Source of the DNA: Pseudomonadota bacterium
GTDB taxonomy: Bacteria > Pseudomonadota > Gammaproteobacteria > Burkholderiales > Burkholderiaceae_F
Reading direction: 5' to 3'
Assembly (NCBI GenBank): GCA_021842465.1
Contig: JAKBZN010000018.1
Location: 1-48,321 of the forward strand
Length of the DNA: 48,321 nucleotides
Part shown: positions 19,287-29,612 of the stretch, piece by piece
Position numbering within the stretch: the stretch's first letter is position 1
How the letters are laid out: the number at the start of each line of letters is the position of its first letter
Translations under genes and position numbers: made by a program
Notes under the pieces: model-generated
What the model saw: the letters and a program-made list of their open reading frames with translations, nothing else
What the model was told of the DNA's origin: nothing
The model's database searches: none

Positions 19287-22200
19287 CGCATCCTTCGCCC
19301 GCGTTGTGCCATGCGCTCGAAGGTGAGATAGATCACCGGCGTCGTGTACAGCGTCAGGACCTGGCTGACCAGAAGCCCTCCTACGATGGTCAGCCCGAGG
19401 GGGTGTCGAAGTTCGGATCCGACGCCGGTTCCGAGCATGAGCGGCAGTGCGCCGAACAGGGCCGCCGCGGTGGTCATCATGATCGGCCGAAACCGCAGAA
19501 GACAGGCTTCGAGGATCGCCTCGGGCGGACTCCTGCCGTGCTTGCGCTGGGCTTCCAGCGCGAAGTCGATCATCAGGATGGCGTTCTTCTTGACGATCCC
19601 GATCAGCAGGATGATGCCGATGACGGCGATGATGTCGAGATCCGACCCGGAAAAACGCAGGGCAAGCAAGGCGCCGATTCCCGCCGACGGCAAGGTCGAA
19701 AGAATGGTTACCGGGTGCAGGAAGCTTTCATAAAGGATGCCCAGGACCAGATACATGGTGATCACCGCAGCGATGATCAGCAGGCGCTCGGAGCCCAGGG
19801 CGCCGCGGAACGCCTGCGCCGCTCCCTGGAACTGAAGGTGGATGCTCAACGGCATCCCCAGGCTGCGCCGCGCACGTTCGATCGCGGCGATCGCCTTGTC
19901 GAGGGACACGCCGGGCCGGAGATTGAACGATACGTCGGCTGCGGGAAACTGGCCCAGGTGCACCATCACCAGGGGCGTCGTGCGCCGGACGACACGGGCG
20001 ATGGCGGAGATCGGAGTCGGCTGGCCGGCGGCGTTCGCGACGTACAGGCGGTCGAGCTGGATCGGGTCGCCGCCGCCTTCGCGGGACGGCGGGTTGGCAT
20101 CGAGTACCACCCGGTACTGGTTCGATTGGGTGTAGATGGTGGATACGAGCCGCTGGCCGAACGCGTCGTACAGGACGTTGTCGACGGCCGACAAGGTCAC
20201 CCCGAGGCGGGATGCCGAGTCTCGGTCCACCTGGACGTAGGCGAGCGGTCCGCGGTCCGCGCTGTCGTCGCTGACGTCCTGGAGTTCGGGCAGCGCGCGC
20301 AGGCGCTGGACCAGCTTCGGGACCCAGTCCCGCAGTTGCGAGGCGTGGGGGGCGTCGAGGGACAATTGGTATTGCGCGCGCGCGATGCGGTCCTCGAGGG
20401 TCAAGTCCTGGACCGGCTGCAGGTACGCGCGGATTCCGGTGATTTGCGCCGCGCGCTGTCGCAGGCGTGCGAGGATCGCTGCGATGTCGTCGCGGGCACT
20501 GCGGTCCTTGAGGTTGATGAGGATGCGGCCGCTGTTGAGCGTCGGATTGATGCCGTCGATGCCGACCAGGGAGGATGCCGAGGCGACCGCGGGGTCGGCC
20601 AGGAGGACGGATGCCAGAGCGCGTTGACGCGCTTCCATCGCCGGGAACGAAACCGATTGCGGCGCCACGGTGATGGCCTGGATCGCGCCGGTGTCCTGCG
20701 TCGGCAGCAATCCTTTCGGAGCCGAGGCATACAGGGCGACGGCCAGCAGCAGGGTGCCGCCGGCGACCGCAAGGGTCGCCCCCGGATGCGCGAGCACCTG
20801 GATCAACGACCGCTTGTATGCCGCGAGAAGGCGGTCGAAGGCCCGGGCGAAGCCGCGCTGGATCGCCGTCCCCGGATCCGGGGACCGGGCGCGGAGCAGT
20901 CGCGCGCTCATCATCGGCGTGAGCGTGAGCGATACCGCGGCCGAGATGAGGATGGCCACCGCGAGGGTGATCGCGAACTCCCGGAAGAGGCGGCCCAGGA
21001 CATCGCGCATGAACAGGAGGGGGATCAGCACGGCGATCAGCGATACCGTGAGCGAGATGATCGTGAAACCGATCTGGCCGGCACCCTTGAGCGCGGCCTG
21101 CATCGGCGTTTCACCCTCTTCGATGTGTCGGGCGATGTTTTCGATCATGACGATGGCATCGTCGACCACAAAGCCCGTCGCGATCGTCAGGGCCATCAGC
21201 GTCAGGTTGTTGATGCCGAATCCCGCGAGGTACATGACTCCGAAGGTTCCGGCGATCGAGAGCGGCACCGCGACGCCCGGAATGATCGTCGCCGCGGTGC
21301 TGCGAAGGAACAGGAATATCGCCAGGACCACCAGCGCGATCGCCAGGACGAGTTCGATCTGCACGTCGCGTACCGAGGCGCGGATGGTGATGGTTCGATC
21401 GGTGAGCGGAACGATCCGGACCGACGCCGGGAGTGACGCGCGCAGCTGTGGCAGCATCGCCCGGATCCGATCCGCAACCTCGATCACGTTGGCGCCCGGC
21501 TGGCGCTGGACGTCGAGCACGATCGCCGGGGTGTCGCCGGCCCACGCCGCGAGGCGGATGTCTTCGGCGCCGTCGGTGACGCCGGCCACGTCGGAAAGGC
21601 GGATGGCTGCGCCGTTGCGGTAGGCGATGACCATTGCGCGGTAGTCGGCCGCGGACCGAAGCTGGTCGTTGGTCGAGATGGTGGTGGAACGCAGCGGGCC
21701 GTCAAATCCCCCTTTGGCGAGGTTGACGTTTTGCGATGCGATGGCGTTGCGCACGTCCTCGAGCGAAAGTCCCGCCGCGGCCAGCGCCCGTGGGTCGACC
21801 GCGACGCGCACCGCCGGCTTCCCGCCGCCGCCGATGGTCACCAGTCCGACCCCCGCGATCTGCGAGATTTTTTGCGCCACCCGCGTGTCGGCGAGATCTT
21901 CGACCGCCGGAATCGGAAGCACCGGGGAGGTGATCGCCAGTGCGATCACCGGAGGATCGGCGGGATTGACCTTGCTGTAGGTGGGCGGCGCCGGAAGGTC
22001 GGCGGGCAGGAACGTATAGGCGGCATTGATCGCGGCCTGTACCTCCTGTTCGGCGGTGTCCAGCGGGATTCGCAGATCGAATCGAAGCGTGACGGTGGAG
22101 GAACCGGTCGAACTCGCCGACCACATCTGCGAAAGTCCCGGCATCTGCCCGAACTGGCGTTCCAGGGGCGCGGTGATCGCGGATGCGACCACGGCGGGCG

Positions 22201-22363
22201 CCGCGCCGGGATACCGGGTCTGGACCTGAATCGTGGGGTAGTCGATCTGCGGCAGTGCCGATCTCGGCAGGAGCCGGTATGCCACCAGTCCCACCAGGAT
22301 CAGCGCCACCATCAGCAGCGAGGTGGCGACGGGGCGCAATATGAAAATGCGCGACGGATTCAC
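19283..22363 (-). CDS. mdtB: RND efflux inner-membrane permease, MdtB-like
   Basis: First of the two tandem HAE1 RND permeases, 1026 residues. It begins with [22 protein letters not shown] forms TM1, and the TM4 proton-relay pair lies in [17 protein letters not shown] (Asp401, Asp402). The pore and docking domains have normal length, and the C-terminal half carries [16 protein letters not shown] and [15 protein letters not shown]. In known MdtABC pumps MdtB drives proton flow while MdtC binds substrate; whether that split holds here is unknown. It starts 8 bp after the adaptor stop and overlaps the next permease by 4 nt. Confidence 0.93.
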   Translation of the reverse strand: MNPSRIFILRPVATSLLMVALILVGLVAYRLLPRSALPQIDYPTIQVQTRYPGAAPAVVASAITAPLERQFGQMPGLSQMWSASSTGSSTVTLRFDLRIPLDTAEQEVQAAINAAYTFLPADLPAPPTYSKVNPADPPVIALAITSPVLPIPAVEDLADTRVAQKISQIAGVGLVTIGGGGKPAVRVAVDPRALAAAGLSLEDVRNAIASQNVNLAKGGFDGPLRSTTISTNDQLRSAADYRAMVIAYRNGAAIRLSDVAGVTDGAEDIRLAAWAGDTPAIVLDVQRQPGANVIEVADRIRAMLPQLRASLPASVRIVPLTDRTITIRASVRDVQIELVLAIALVVLAIFLFLRSTAATIIPGVAVPLSIAGTFGVMYLAGFGINNLTLMALTIATGFVVDDAIVMIENIARHIEEGETPMQAALKGAGQIGFTIISLTVSLIAVLIPLLFMRDVLGRLFREFAITLAVAILISAAVSLTLTPMMSARLLRARSPDPGTAIQRGFARAFDRLLAAYKRSLIQVLAHPGATLAVAGGTLLLAVALYASAPKGLLPTQDTGAIQAITVAPQSVSFPAMEARQRALASVLLADPAVASASSLVGIDGINPTLNSGRILINLKDRSARDDIAAILARLRQRAAQITGIRAYLQPVQDLTLEDRIARAQYQLSLDAPHASQLRDWVPKLVQRLRALPELQDVSDDSADRGPLAYVQVDRDSASRLGVTLSAVDNVLYDAFGQRLVSTIYTQSNQYRVVLDANPPSREGGGDPIQLDRLYVANAAGQPTPISAIARVVRRTTPLVMVHLGQFPAADVSFNLRPGVSLDKAIAAIERARRSLGMPLSIHLQFQGAAQAFRGALGSERLLIIAAVITMYLVLGILYESFLHPVTILSTLPSAGIGALLALRFSGSDLDIIAVIGIILLIGIVKKNAILMIDFALEAQRKHGRSPPEAILEACLLRFRPIMMTTAAALFGALPLMLGTGVGSELRHPLGLTIVGGLLVSQVLTLYTTPVIYLTFERMAQRGRRMR

Positions 22364-22371
22364 GTTGGGTC

Positions 22372-23577
22372 CTACGGGTTCACGATTTCGACCGTGGCGC
22401 CGCTTTTCAGCCGGTCGACCCCTTCGGTCACCACCTTGTCGCCAATGGACAGTCCATCCACGACCTGGATCCGGCCGCCGTCGGTGATGCCGAGCTTCGG
22501 CGTGCGGATCGCGACTGTGTCATCGGGGAGAACCTGGTACACGTAGGCGCCGGGTGCGCCGTGCTGGACCGATGCGGTAGGGATGGTCGGTGCGTCGGGG
22601 ATGGTTTCGAGCGCGAGGCGGACGCTGACGAACTGACCCGGAAACAGCGTCTGGCGGCGGTTGGCGAAGGAGGCCTTGAGCTTGATGGTTCCGGTCGTCG
22701 GATCGATTTGACTGTCCGTCGCCGTCAGGACGCCGCGCGCGAGGCGCGCGGAACCGTCGCGTCCGTAGGCATCGACGCGCATCGCCTGCCCCGCGCCCAT
22801 CCGCTGCAATACGGCGGGAAGATCGTCCTGGGGGATCGCGAACGTGACGTCGATCGGCTGCACCTGGGTCAGGACGACGATGCCGGCCGCGTCGCTCGCA
22901 TGGACGATGTTGCCGGGGTCGACCTGGCGCAGCCCCACCCGGCCGCTCACGGGGGCGGTGATGCGCGCGTACCCGAGGTTGAGTTGCGCGATCCGGATCT
23001 GGGCCTGGTCGGCGGCCACCGTGCCGACGAGTTGTCGGACCAGGGCCTTTTGCGTGTCGAACTGCTGTCGGGGGATGGAATCTTCCGCGACCAGGCGTCG
23101 ATAGCGTGCGAGATCGCGCCGCGCCTCCTGCAGTTGGGCGTCGTCGCGCTCGCGTTGCGCCCGGGCGTTGGCGAGTGCCGCCTCGAAGGGGCGTGGATCG
23201 ACTTGGGCGAGGAGATCCCCGGCATGGACGAGCTGCCCTTCCCGGAACGGCATGCGGAGAAGGCGGCCGTCGACCAGCGTACGCACCAGGATGGTTCTGC
23301 GCGCAGTCACCGTGCCGAGCGCGTCGAGCGTGCGTGTCAGGGGCCATGCCGCCACGGTTTGGACGGACACCGGAACACGATGCACATGCGGTGCGGGCGC
23401 GCGGCTCGCGGCGGCGGCGGGCGACGCCGTCGATGCCGTCGGCGAGCCGGAGCAAGCGGACAGCATGCCGACGCTTGCGGCGAGCGCAATCCCGATGTGC
23501 CACGGATGCGGTGCCGGCAGGCGCTTGCGCCCGGTCCCAGGCCCGCTCGTGCGGGCGCGGTCGTCGAGATTCTTCAT
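22372..23577 (-). CDS. mdtA: RND efflux periplasmic adaptor lipoprotein, MdtA-like
   Basis: The membrane-fusion protein connecting the two RND permeases to the outer-membrane channel. The product has 401 residues. A hydrophobic segment ends in GMLSAC, so Cys42 is a probable lipid anchor, followed by an Ala/Ser/Pro-rich linker. Next come a lipoyl half ([21 protein letters not shown]), an alpha-helical hairpin (about residues 135-185), the second lipoyl half ([20 protein letters not shown]) and beta-barrel and membrane-proximal domains. It is the first gene of the efflux operon. The promoter should lie in the AT-rich stretch just upstream, but no convincing -35/-10 pair was found. Confidence 0.92.
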   Translation of the reverse strand: MKNLDDRARTSGPGTGRKRLPAPHPWHIGIALAASVGMLSACSGSPTASTASPAAAASRAPAPHVHRVPVSVQTVAAWPLTRTLDALGTVTARRTILVRTLVDGRLLRMPFREGQLVHAGDLLAQVDPRPFEAALANARAQRERDDAQLQEARRDLARYRRLVAEDSIPRQQFDTQKALVRQLVGTVAADQAQIRIAQLNLGYARITAPVSGRVGLRQVDPGNIVHASDAAGIVVLTQVQPIDVTFAIPQDDLPAVLQRMGAGQAMRVDAYGRDGSARLARGVLTATDSQIDPTTGTIKLKASFANRRQTLFPGQFVSVRLALETIPDAPTIPTASVQHGAPGAYVYQVLPDDTVAIRTPKLGITDGGRIQVVDGLSIGDKVVTEGVDRLKSGATVEIVNP

Positions 23578-23909
23578 TTGCCGTAACTGAAATAATCTAT
23601 GTTGTAAATGACAAGTAAGTGCCCCGGCCGTTTCGAGGCGTCGAGCGGCGAATCGTTTCCCGGGCGCGAATAGGGTAGCGTCATCGCGGTACCGGAATCC
23701 ATCAAAACGCGCTATGACGAACGGTTGATGACATAGGGAATTTCACAGTCCTTAAACACGATGCCCCTAGGATCGATCGCGGTTCTTCCTTGCGGCGCGC
23801 GTCGGGATCCGGTTGAGCGTACCCCAAATTCGCGTTGAGTGGGAAAAATCTCCAGTTAATAAAACTCGCGTACAAATCACGGCAGAACAATCACTGGGAA
23901 CCCATTTCT
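23578..23909. other. 332-bp divergent intergenic region between the efflux and glycan operons
   Basis: No gene was found. It drops from GC-rich to noticeably AT-richer at both ends (about 23581-23620 and 23825-23905), fitting promoters for the two divergent operons. A good plus-strand sigma70 candidate is listed separately. On the minus side TTGTCA occurs at 23614-23609, but no -10 hexamer lies at proper spacing. Confidence 0.6.
23835..23862 (+). promoter_or_regulatory. Sigma70-like promoter for the glycan operon
   Basis: TTGAGT at 23835-23840 (-35), a 16-bp spacer, and TAATAA at 23857-23862 (-10). The predicted transcript start is near 23869, giving a leader of about 40 nt before the ATG at 23910. 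It lies in AT-richer DNA than its surroundings. It is the only strong promoter match seen ahead of the eight-gene plus-strand cluster. Confidence 0.55.
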
Positions 23910-25211
23910 ATGACAGACGATGTCTTGGATGGCATGGATGTCCGGGCGGCGCGGCCGCCGGCGACGTCCGACGCGGCGCAGCCGGGCAGGGTGTCGGTTG
24001 TCCTCTATTCGCACGACACATTCGGTCTGGGCCATCTGCGTCGAAATCTGGCGATTGCGGCCGAGATGCTTCGTCGCCCGGATCGATTCGCCGTCACGCT
24101 GCTCACGGGGTCGCCGGTGATCGGAATGTGGCGGCTGCCGTCGGGTCTGCGGGTGCAGCCGCTGCCGCCGGTCGTCAAGGTGGGCGTCGAATCCTATGCG
24201 CCGCGGGACGGGGCGGGTCATTTCGGCATGGTCAAGGGCTATCGCGAGGCGCTGATCCTCAAGCAGGTGATGAACCTGCGGCCCGATGTCCTGCTGGTGG
24301 ATCATGCGCCGGCGGGCATGAACGGGGAGTTGCTTTCGACGCTTTCCCTGATCCGTCGCGAGATGCCGGGCACGCGCACCATCCTGGGCCTTCGCGACAT
24401 CCTGGACAGCCCGGATGCGGTCCGATCGATCTGGGATGGCCAGGGCACGCATGCGCTGATCGAAGAGGCATACGACGACGTGTTCGTGTATGGCAGCCGT
24501 GCGCTGTTCGACATCGCCGGAGCGTATGGACTTGCCGCCGGCGTTGCGAAGCGGGTGCGGTATTGCGGACACGTCGTCGAGCGCGATTTCGACGGCGGCG
24601 CCGATTCTTCCCGCGCCACGGAGCGTGGCGTGTGCTGGTCGGTGGAGCGCGCGGCCGGTCGCCCGGTCGCACTGGTGACCGTCGGGGGCGGCGGCGACGG
24701 ACGATTCCTCGTGCAGGCCTATCTGGAGGCCCTGCATCGCGGACACGGAACGGGCGCCTATTCGGTCATCGTCCTCGGGCCGCTGATGGATCGTGCCGAA
24801 AAGACCTCGCTGATCGCGCTGGGAGCGGGGCGATCCGATATCGAATTCGTCGACGTCGTCGTCGGATTGCAAGGGTGTGTCCGCTCCGCCGATCTGGTGG
24901 TTTCGATGGCGGGATACAACACCTGCGCGGAAATCGTGGCCAATCGCAAGAAGGCCGTTCTCGTGCCGCGCGCCGCGCCGCGCGAGGAGCAGCGCATGCG
25001 CGCGCGGCTCCTCGCCGACATGGGCCTCGCGGTGTGCGTCGAGCCATCAGCCGAGGATCTTCCCGGAGAACTCGGTGCCGCCGTCGATGCCGCCTTGGCG
25101 GCCCCGCCTGCGCCGGAGGCGCTGTGGCGCAATCTGCCGATCGACGGTGCGGTGCACGTCGCCGACCAGGTTCTCGCAGTCGTCGCCCAGGCGGACGGGA
25201 GGGCGATGTGA
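23910..25211 (+). CDS. Predicted glycosyltransferase (MurG/GT28-like, COG4671 type)
   Basis: The product has 433 residues with a two-domain GT-B layout. The N-terminal YSHDTFGLGHLRRNLAIA is the hallmark of the group remembered as COG4671, whose biochemical role is not established. The C-terminal half has a GT28-like nucleotide-sugar region: ALVTVGGGGDGRFL, then VSMAGYNTCAEIVANRKKA and VPRAAPREEQRMRA, which resemble the MurG/UGT glycine-rich and donor-binding motifs. The start is the ATG at 23910 with GGGAA about 9 nt upstream; the frame continues upstream into the promoter. It is the first gene of the plus-strand operon and overlaps the next gene by 4 nt. The acceptor is unknown. The donor could be UDP-glucose, UDP-glucuronate or UDP-galacturonate, given the sugar genes downstream. 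Confidence 0.8.
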   Translation: MTDDVLDGMDVRAARPPATSDAAQPGRVSVVLYSHDTFGLGHLRRNLAIAAEMLRRPDRFAVTLLTGSPVIGMWRLPSGLRVQPLPPVVKVGVESYAPRDGAGHFGMVKGYREALILKQVMNLRPDVLLVDHAPAGMNGELLSTLSLIRREMPGTRTILGLRDILDSPDAVRSIWDGQGTHALIEEAYDDVFVYGSRALFDIAGAYGLAAGVAKRVRYCGHVVERDFDGGADSSRATERGVCWSVERAAGRPVALVTVGGGGDGRFLVQAYLEALHRGHGTGAYSVIVLGPLMDRAEKTSLIALGAGRSDIEFVDVVVGLQGCVRSADLVVSMAGYNTCAEIVANRKKAVLVPRAAPREEQRMRARLLADMGLAVCVEPSAEDLPGELGAAVDAALAAPPAPEALWRNLPIDGAVHVADQVLAVVAQADGRAM

Positions 25212-26533
25212 AGCAATCCGATTTTGGTTCGGTCGCCTACGTGCTCAAACGCTATCCGCGGCTTTCGGAGACGTTCATCATCAACGAGATTCGCGCGATG
25301 GAGCGGCTCGGCGCGCGCATGCAACTCTTTTCCCTGCTCGTCCCCGAGCCGCCGCCGCACCATCCCATGGTGGCGGAGGTGCGGGCGCCGGTGCGCTTTC
25401 TGCCGCCGGGCTTCGTGCGCAAGCCGCTCGCGGTGGTGCGCGCGCACCTCTACGCGCTGTACACCCATCCGCTTCGATACCTGCAGGCTACCGCCCGGGC
25501 CGTCTATTGGTCGGCGGCCGCGCGGGCCCCCTGGGCCGTCGGGAAACAGTTTGTCCGGGCGGGGTTCGTCGCCGCGGAGTGCCGTCGCACCGGGGTGCGG
25601 CACATCCATGCCCATTTCGCCAATGCGCCGTCGGCCGTGGCCCACCTCGCCAGCATCATGACGGGGATCCCGTTCAGCCTGACCGCGCACGCCAAGGATA
25701 TCTACCTGACGCCGCGGCGCGTGATCCGATGGCGCATGCGCGCCGCCACGTTCGTCGCGACCTGTACGGGGTACAACGCGCAATACCTGCGCGAGAACCT
25801 TGCCGAGGATTGTCCGGACAAGGTGCGACTGGTGTATCACGGCATCGATCAGAACGCGTTTTTCCCGGATCACGATTCGGAAGCCGGGAAACCGGTCGAT
25901 CCGCGGCCGCTGGTCCTGGCGGTCGGACGCCTCGTTCCCAAGAAGGGTCATGACGACCTGGTATTGGCATGCGCACGGCTTCGGGACGCGGGTCGCGTCT
26001 TCCGCTGTCGGATCATCGGTGCCGGCCCGGAACGCGATGCGCTGCAGGCGCTGATCGACGCGCACGGCCTCGATGAGGTGGTGGAGCTTTCCGGATCGAT
26101 GACCCACGAAGCCCTGGCGCGGCTCTACCGCGAGGCCCGGGTCTTTGCGCTGTCCCCCCGCATCACCAGCAACGGCGACCGCGACGGCATCCCCAACGTG
26201 ATCGTCGAAGCCATGGCCAGCGGCCTGCCGGTGGTCTCGACGCAGATTTCGGGAATCCCGGAAATCGTGCGCGACCGCGCGACCGGCCTGCTCGTTCCTC
26301 CGGGGGATCCGGCGGCGCTCGCGTCGGCGATCGGCGAGTTGCTCGCCGACCCGGGACTTGCGCGGCGTCTCGCGGACTCCGCGCGCGCGCTGGTGGCGTC
26401 GGATTTCGACCTGTGGTCGAACACCCGCCATTTGCACGCGCTGATGGGTTGCGGTGCGGCGGACGCGGCCGGTCACGCATCGCCCGATTCGATCGCGGCG
26501 GCGTGCGCGTGCGGAAGTGGTGTGACGGAATGA
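25208..26533 (+). CDS. Glycosyltransferase family 4 (first of two)
   Basis: The product has 441 residues from GTG, overlapping the previous stop by four bases (GTGA). The GT-B fold is suggested by an N-terminal acceptor domain (YVLKRYPRLSETFIINEI, a segment typical of exopolysaccharide GT4 enzymes) and a C-terminal donor domain with AVGRLVPKKGHDDLV, RIIGAGPERDAL and the E-x7-E type motif in DGIPNVIVEAMASGLPVV. It probably works on the cytoplasmic face of the inner membrane, adding a sugar to a lipid-linked or lipid acceptor. The last 25 residues (from about HASPDSIAAACACG) are low-complexity and unlike the rest. It sits between two other glycosyltransferases and upstream of an ABC exporter, so they probably act in series. 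Confidence 0.88.
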   Translation: MKQSDFGSVAYVLKRYPRLSETFIINEIRAMERLGARMQLFSLLVPEPPPHHPMVAEVRAPVRFLPPGFVRKPLAVVRAHLYALYTHPLRYLQATARAVYWSAAARAPWAVGKQFVRAGFVAAECRRTGVRHIHAHFANAPSAVAHLASIMTGIPFSLTAHAKDIYLTPRRVIRWRMRAATFVATCTGYNAQYLRENLAEDCPDKVRLVYHGIDQNAFFPDHDSEAGKPVDPRPLVLAVGRLVPKKGHDDLVLACARLRDAGRVFRCRIIGAGPERDALQALIDAHGLDEVVELSGSMTHEALARLYREARVFALSPRITSNGDRDGIPNVIVEAMASGLPVVSTQISGIPEIVRDRATGLLVPPGDPAALASAIGELLADPGLARRLADSARALVASDFDLWSNTRHLHALMGCGAADAAGHASPDSIAAACACGSGVTE

Positions 26534-27777
26534 AGATCCTGTACTTGAACGCCGATTCCGGCATCCCGGTTCTCGGAGACAAAGGCGCCTCGGTGCACGT
26601 GCGCGAGTTCACCGCGGCCGCCGCGGCCGTCGGGCACGAGGTCGTGCTCGCCTGTGCCGCGCTCGGCGAGGGCAATCCACCGCCTCCGGCGCGGCTCCTG
26701 CATCTGGAAATGCCCAACGACCCGGCGGTGCTGGCCGCGGTGGGTCGGCGCCTCGGCATCCCGGCATCGGAGTGCGACGCCGTCGAAATGCGTCGGGAGA
26801 TCCGCCGGATCGCCTACGACGACACGCTGGCCCAGCGGACGACGGCGGAGTTGGCGCGCATCGGATTCCGACCGGACGTCATCTACGAGCGTCATAGCCT
26901 GTTGTCTTGCGCGGGGGCGGAAATCGCCGCGCACTACGGCGTCGCGCGCATCCTCGAGGTGAATGCGCCCCTGGTGGACGAGCAGGCGCGCTACCGCGGA
27001 CTCCGATTGGTCCACCGCGCCACGGCAATGCAGGCCCTGTCGTATCGCGGGGCCCAGGTGGTGGTCGCGGTTTCGGACGCCGTGGCGGCGCACGTGCGAC
27101 AGGTCGTCGGGGATGCCGTGCGCATCGAGGTGGTCCCCAACGGCGTCGATACCGAGCGTTTCGGACGCGGTGGCGAAGGGGACGCGCTGCGCCGCGCGTT
27201 CGGGTTGGGCGACGGGACGGTGATCGGCTTCATCGGTAGTTTCAAGCCGTGGCACGGCGTGGACCTGCTGATCCAGGCCTTCGAGGAAATCGCGGTTCAT
27301 CATCCGTCGGCGCGCCTCGTGGCGGTCGGCGATGGTCCGGACTGGGAGGCGGCGCGGGCCCGGGTCGCAGCGTCGTCGTGTGCCGGCCAGATCGTTCTGC
27401 CGGGGCGGGTTCCGCACGCGGAGATCCCGCACTGGCTGGCGGCGATGGACGTCACCGTGGCGCCGTATTCGCCGCAGGACGATTTCTACTTCTCGCCGTT
27501 GAAGATCATCGAATCGCTGGCCGCCGGTCGTCCGGTGGTGGCGCCGCGCCTGGGGCAGATTGCCGAAATCGTGCAGGACGGCGAGACCGGGGTGCTGTAC
27601 GAGCCGGGCAGCGTCGCCGGCTGCGCGCAGGCGCTCGGCGAGTTGCTCGCGCAACCCCCACGTCGGCGGCGGATGGCGGATAACGCCCGCGCGTTCGCCG
27701 GCGAACGCAGCTGGAAGCGGGTGGTCGAGACGGTGCTGGGATTCGACACCAGAGCGCAGGCCGGGTTGCGGGCATGA
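26530..27777 (+). CDS. Glycosyltransferase family 4 (second of two)
   Basis: The product has 415 residues. ATG overlaps the preceding stop (ATGA). The N-terminal domain opens MKILYLNADSGIPVLGDKGA with HVREF, as in many GT4 enzymes. The donor-binding domain has VVPNGVDTERF, IGFIGSFKPWHGVDLLI, LVAVGDGPDW and the E-x7-E region FYFSPLKIIESLAAGRPVV. In many GT4 enzymes a Pro-Leu-Lys before the Glu contacts the nucleotide sugar. Substrates are not known. Translational coupling with genes on both sides indicates a fixed stoichiometric pathway. Confidence 0.88.
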   Translation: MKILYLNADSGIPVLGDKGASVHVREFTAAAAAVGHEVVLACAALGEGNPPPPARLLHLEMPNDPAVLAAVGRRLGIPASECDAVEMRREIRRIAYDDTLAQRTTAELARIGFRPDVIYERHSLLSCAGAEIAAHYGVARILEVNAPLVDEQARYRGLRLVHRATAMQALSYRGAQVVVAVSDAVAAHVRQVVGDAVRIEVVPNGVDTERFGRGGEGDALRRAFGLGDGTVIGFIGSFKPWHGVDLLIQAFEEIAVHHPSARLVAVGDGPDWEAARARVAASSCAGQIVLPGRVPHAEIPHWLAAMDVTVAPYSPQDDFYFSPLKIIESLAAGRPVVAPRLGQIAEIVQDGETGVLYEPGSVAGCAQALGELLAQPPRRRRMADNARAFAGERSWKRVVETVLGFDTRAQAGLRA

Positions 27778-29612
27778 ACCGGCAGGGCGCAAACCGGGCG
27801 TCTCCTTCGGGTGGGCGGGCGTGGCTCTGGCGCGATCTCGCGCAGGAACGCACCCAGTTCCTTGCCGGTTGCGCGATGACGGTCCTGCGCTCCGGAGTCC
27901 TGCTGCTCACGCCCTGGCCCCTGAAGTTCCTCTTCGACAGCGTGCTGCTGCAACATCCCTTGCCGCATCGCCTGGCCGGCCTGCTCCCCGATCCGATCCA
28001 CGCGCGGACCGCCCTGCTCGACGCCCTGGTGCTCGCGATGATCGGCTTGGGAGTCGTCGAGGCGCTCCTGGTGTATGGCGGCAATCGCGTGCTGCTCAAT
28101 GCCGGAAATCGGGTGGTCATGCGCGTGCGCGCGGACCTGTTCGCCCACCTGCAACGCATGGACCTGGGCTTCCATCGCAGGACGCAGGGCGGGGAACTCA
28201 TGACCCGGATCGGCGCCGACGTGCGCCAGTTGCAGGACCTGATTGCCGCGATCGGGATCGACGTCGTGCCGCACACGCTCTCGATTCTCGGGATGGCGGC
28301 GGTGATGATGTGGGTCAACTGGCGATTCGCGCTGTTCGCCGTCGCGGTCGCTCCGGTGCTCTTCTTCGTCGCGCGGTACTACGCGGCGCGCCTGCGGCGG
28401 TCGCTTCGCGACGTGCGGCACCAGGAGGGAACGCTCTGGAGCGCGGTCCAGGAGGTGTTCGGCGCGCTGCACGTGGTGCAGGCGTTCGCGCGCGAAGCGT
28501 ACGAGGATCGGCGGTTTGCCAAGCTCGCCGATGCCGGCCTCGCGGCGAACGAGGAAGCCAACGAGGCGCAGGCGCAGTTCGGTCCCGCGATCGGTCTGGT
28601 TCTCGCGGTGGCCACCGGAACGGTGGCCTGGTATGGTGCCCGCAGCGTCATGGAGGGAACGCTGACGCTGGGAGAGCTGCTGGTTTTCATGGCGTACGTC
28701 AATCGGATGGCGACGCCGGCGCGGCAACTCGCCAAGACCGGCCGGGTGTTCGGGCGTTCGATCGTCGCGATCGAACGCATCGGCGAATGCCGCGCGGAGC
28801 GATCGGCGATCGTCGAGAGGCCGGATGCGGTCCTGCCGGACCATTGCGAGGGCCGGGTGGAACTCCGTCACGTCGGCTTTGGATACGTGCCTGGGGAGAC
28901 GGTGCTGCACGACGTGTCCTTGACCCTCGAACCGGGAACGATGGTGGCGTTGGTCGGGGAGACCGGATCCGGGAAGAGCACGATCGCCGGCCTGGTCGCG
29001 CGCTTCCATGATCCGGATTCGGGTTGCGTGGTTCTCGACGGCCGCGACCTGCGCACGCTGCGACTCGATTTCGTGCGTCGGAACGTGGCAACCGTGCATC
29101 AGGACCCGGTGCTGTTCCGCGCGAGCATCTGGGAAAACATCGCATACGGACATCCGGGCGCAGGGCGGGCCGAGGCGCTCGAGGCGGCGCGCCAGGTCGG
29201 GGTGGCGTCGGTCTTCGATCGCCTGCCGCAGGGCTTCGACACGGTGGTGGGCGAGCGCGGCGGCACGCTCTCGGGCGGCCAGCGCCAATGCGTCGCGATC
29301 GCTCGGGCGATGCTGGCGGGCGCGCCGGTCGTGCTCCTCGACGAGCCCAGCAGCAGTCTCGACCCGACCACCGAGCATGGGGTCATGGCGGCCCTGCGGC
29401 AGCTCGCCCGGGGACGCTCGGCGCTCGTCATCGCCCATCGCCTGGAAACCGTCGTCGAGGCCGATCTGATCCTGGTGCTCGAGCGGGGGCGCATCATCGA
29501 GCGCGGCACCCACGAGGAACTGGTCGCGCGGCGCGGCGCCTATGGCCGGCTGTGGCGCGGGCTGCTGCCGGCCGCGGCAACGGCACCGATGGCCGGGATG
29601 GTGTTGTCGTGA
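27774..29612 (+). CDS. ABC exporter, fused membrane and ATPase domains (MsbA-like)
   Basis: The product has 612 residues, a half-transporter that should dimerise. The N-terminal ABC transmembrane domain (about residues 25-310, six helices) precedes an ATPase domain with Walker A GETGSGKS (395-402), Q-loop VHQDPVLF, signature LSGGQ (499-503), Walker B VVLLDEP (Asp523, Glu524) and H-loop His555. All catalytic residues are intact. Similar proteins flip lipid A-core, lipid-linked sugars or glycolipids. Here it sits directly after three glycosyltransferases with a 4-nt overlap, so it probably flips their product across the inner membrane. The true MsbA for lipid A, usually next to lpxK, is not in this window, so this is more likely a dedicated paralogue. 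Confidence 0.9.
   Translation: MNRQGANRASPSGGRAWLWRDLAQERTQFLAGCAMTVLRSGVLLLTPWPLKFLFDSVLLQHPLPHRLAGLLPDPIHARTALLDALVLAMIGLGVVEALLVYGGNRVLLNAGNRVVMRVRADLFAHLQRMDLGFHRRTQGGELMTRIGADVRQLQDLIAAIGIDVVPHTLSILGMAAVMMWVNWRFALFAVAVAPVLFFVARYYAARLRRSLRDVRHQEGTLWSAVQEVFGALHVVQAFAREAYEDRRFAKLADAGLAANEEANEAQAQFGPAIGLVLAVATGTVAWYGARSVMEGTLTLGELLVFMAYVNRMATPARQLAKTGRVFGRSIVAIERIGECRAERSAIVERPDAVLPDHCEGRVELRHVGFGYVPGETVLHDVSLTLEPGTMVALVGETGSGKSTIAGLVARFHDPDSGCVVLDGRDLRTLRLDFVRRNVATVHQDPVLFRASIWENIAYGHPGAGRAEALEAARQVGVASVFDRLPQGFDTVVGERGGTLSGGQRQCVAIARAMLAGAPVVLLDEPSSSLDPTTEHGVMAALRQLARGRSALVIAHRLETVVEADLILVLERGRIIERGTHEELVARRGAYGRLWRGLLPAAATAPMAGMVLS

Noticed and set aside
15975-19331. A 1118-codon plus-strand open frame over the MdtC-like gene, and a similar one over the MdtB-like gene
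   Set aside because: Low-complexity antisense readings of conserved RND permeases; the minus-strand proteins are unmistakable.
23586-23614. Promoter for mdtA using TTGTCA on the minus strand
   Set aside because: No -10 hexamer lies at 16-18 bp; the AT-rich hexamers present are 9 or 13 bp away.
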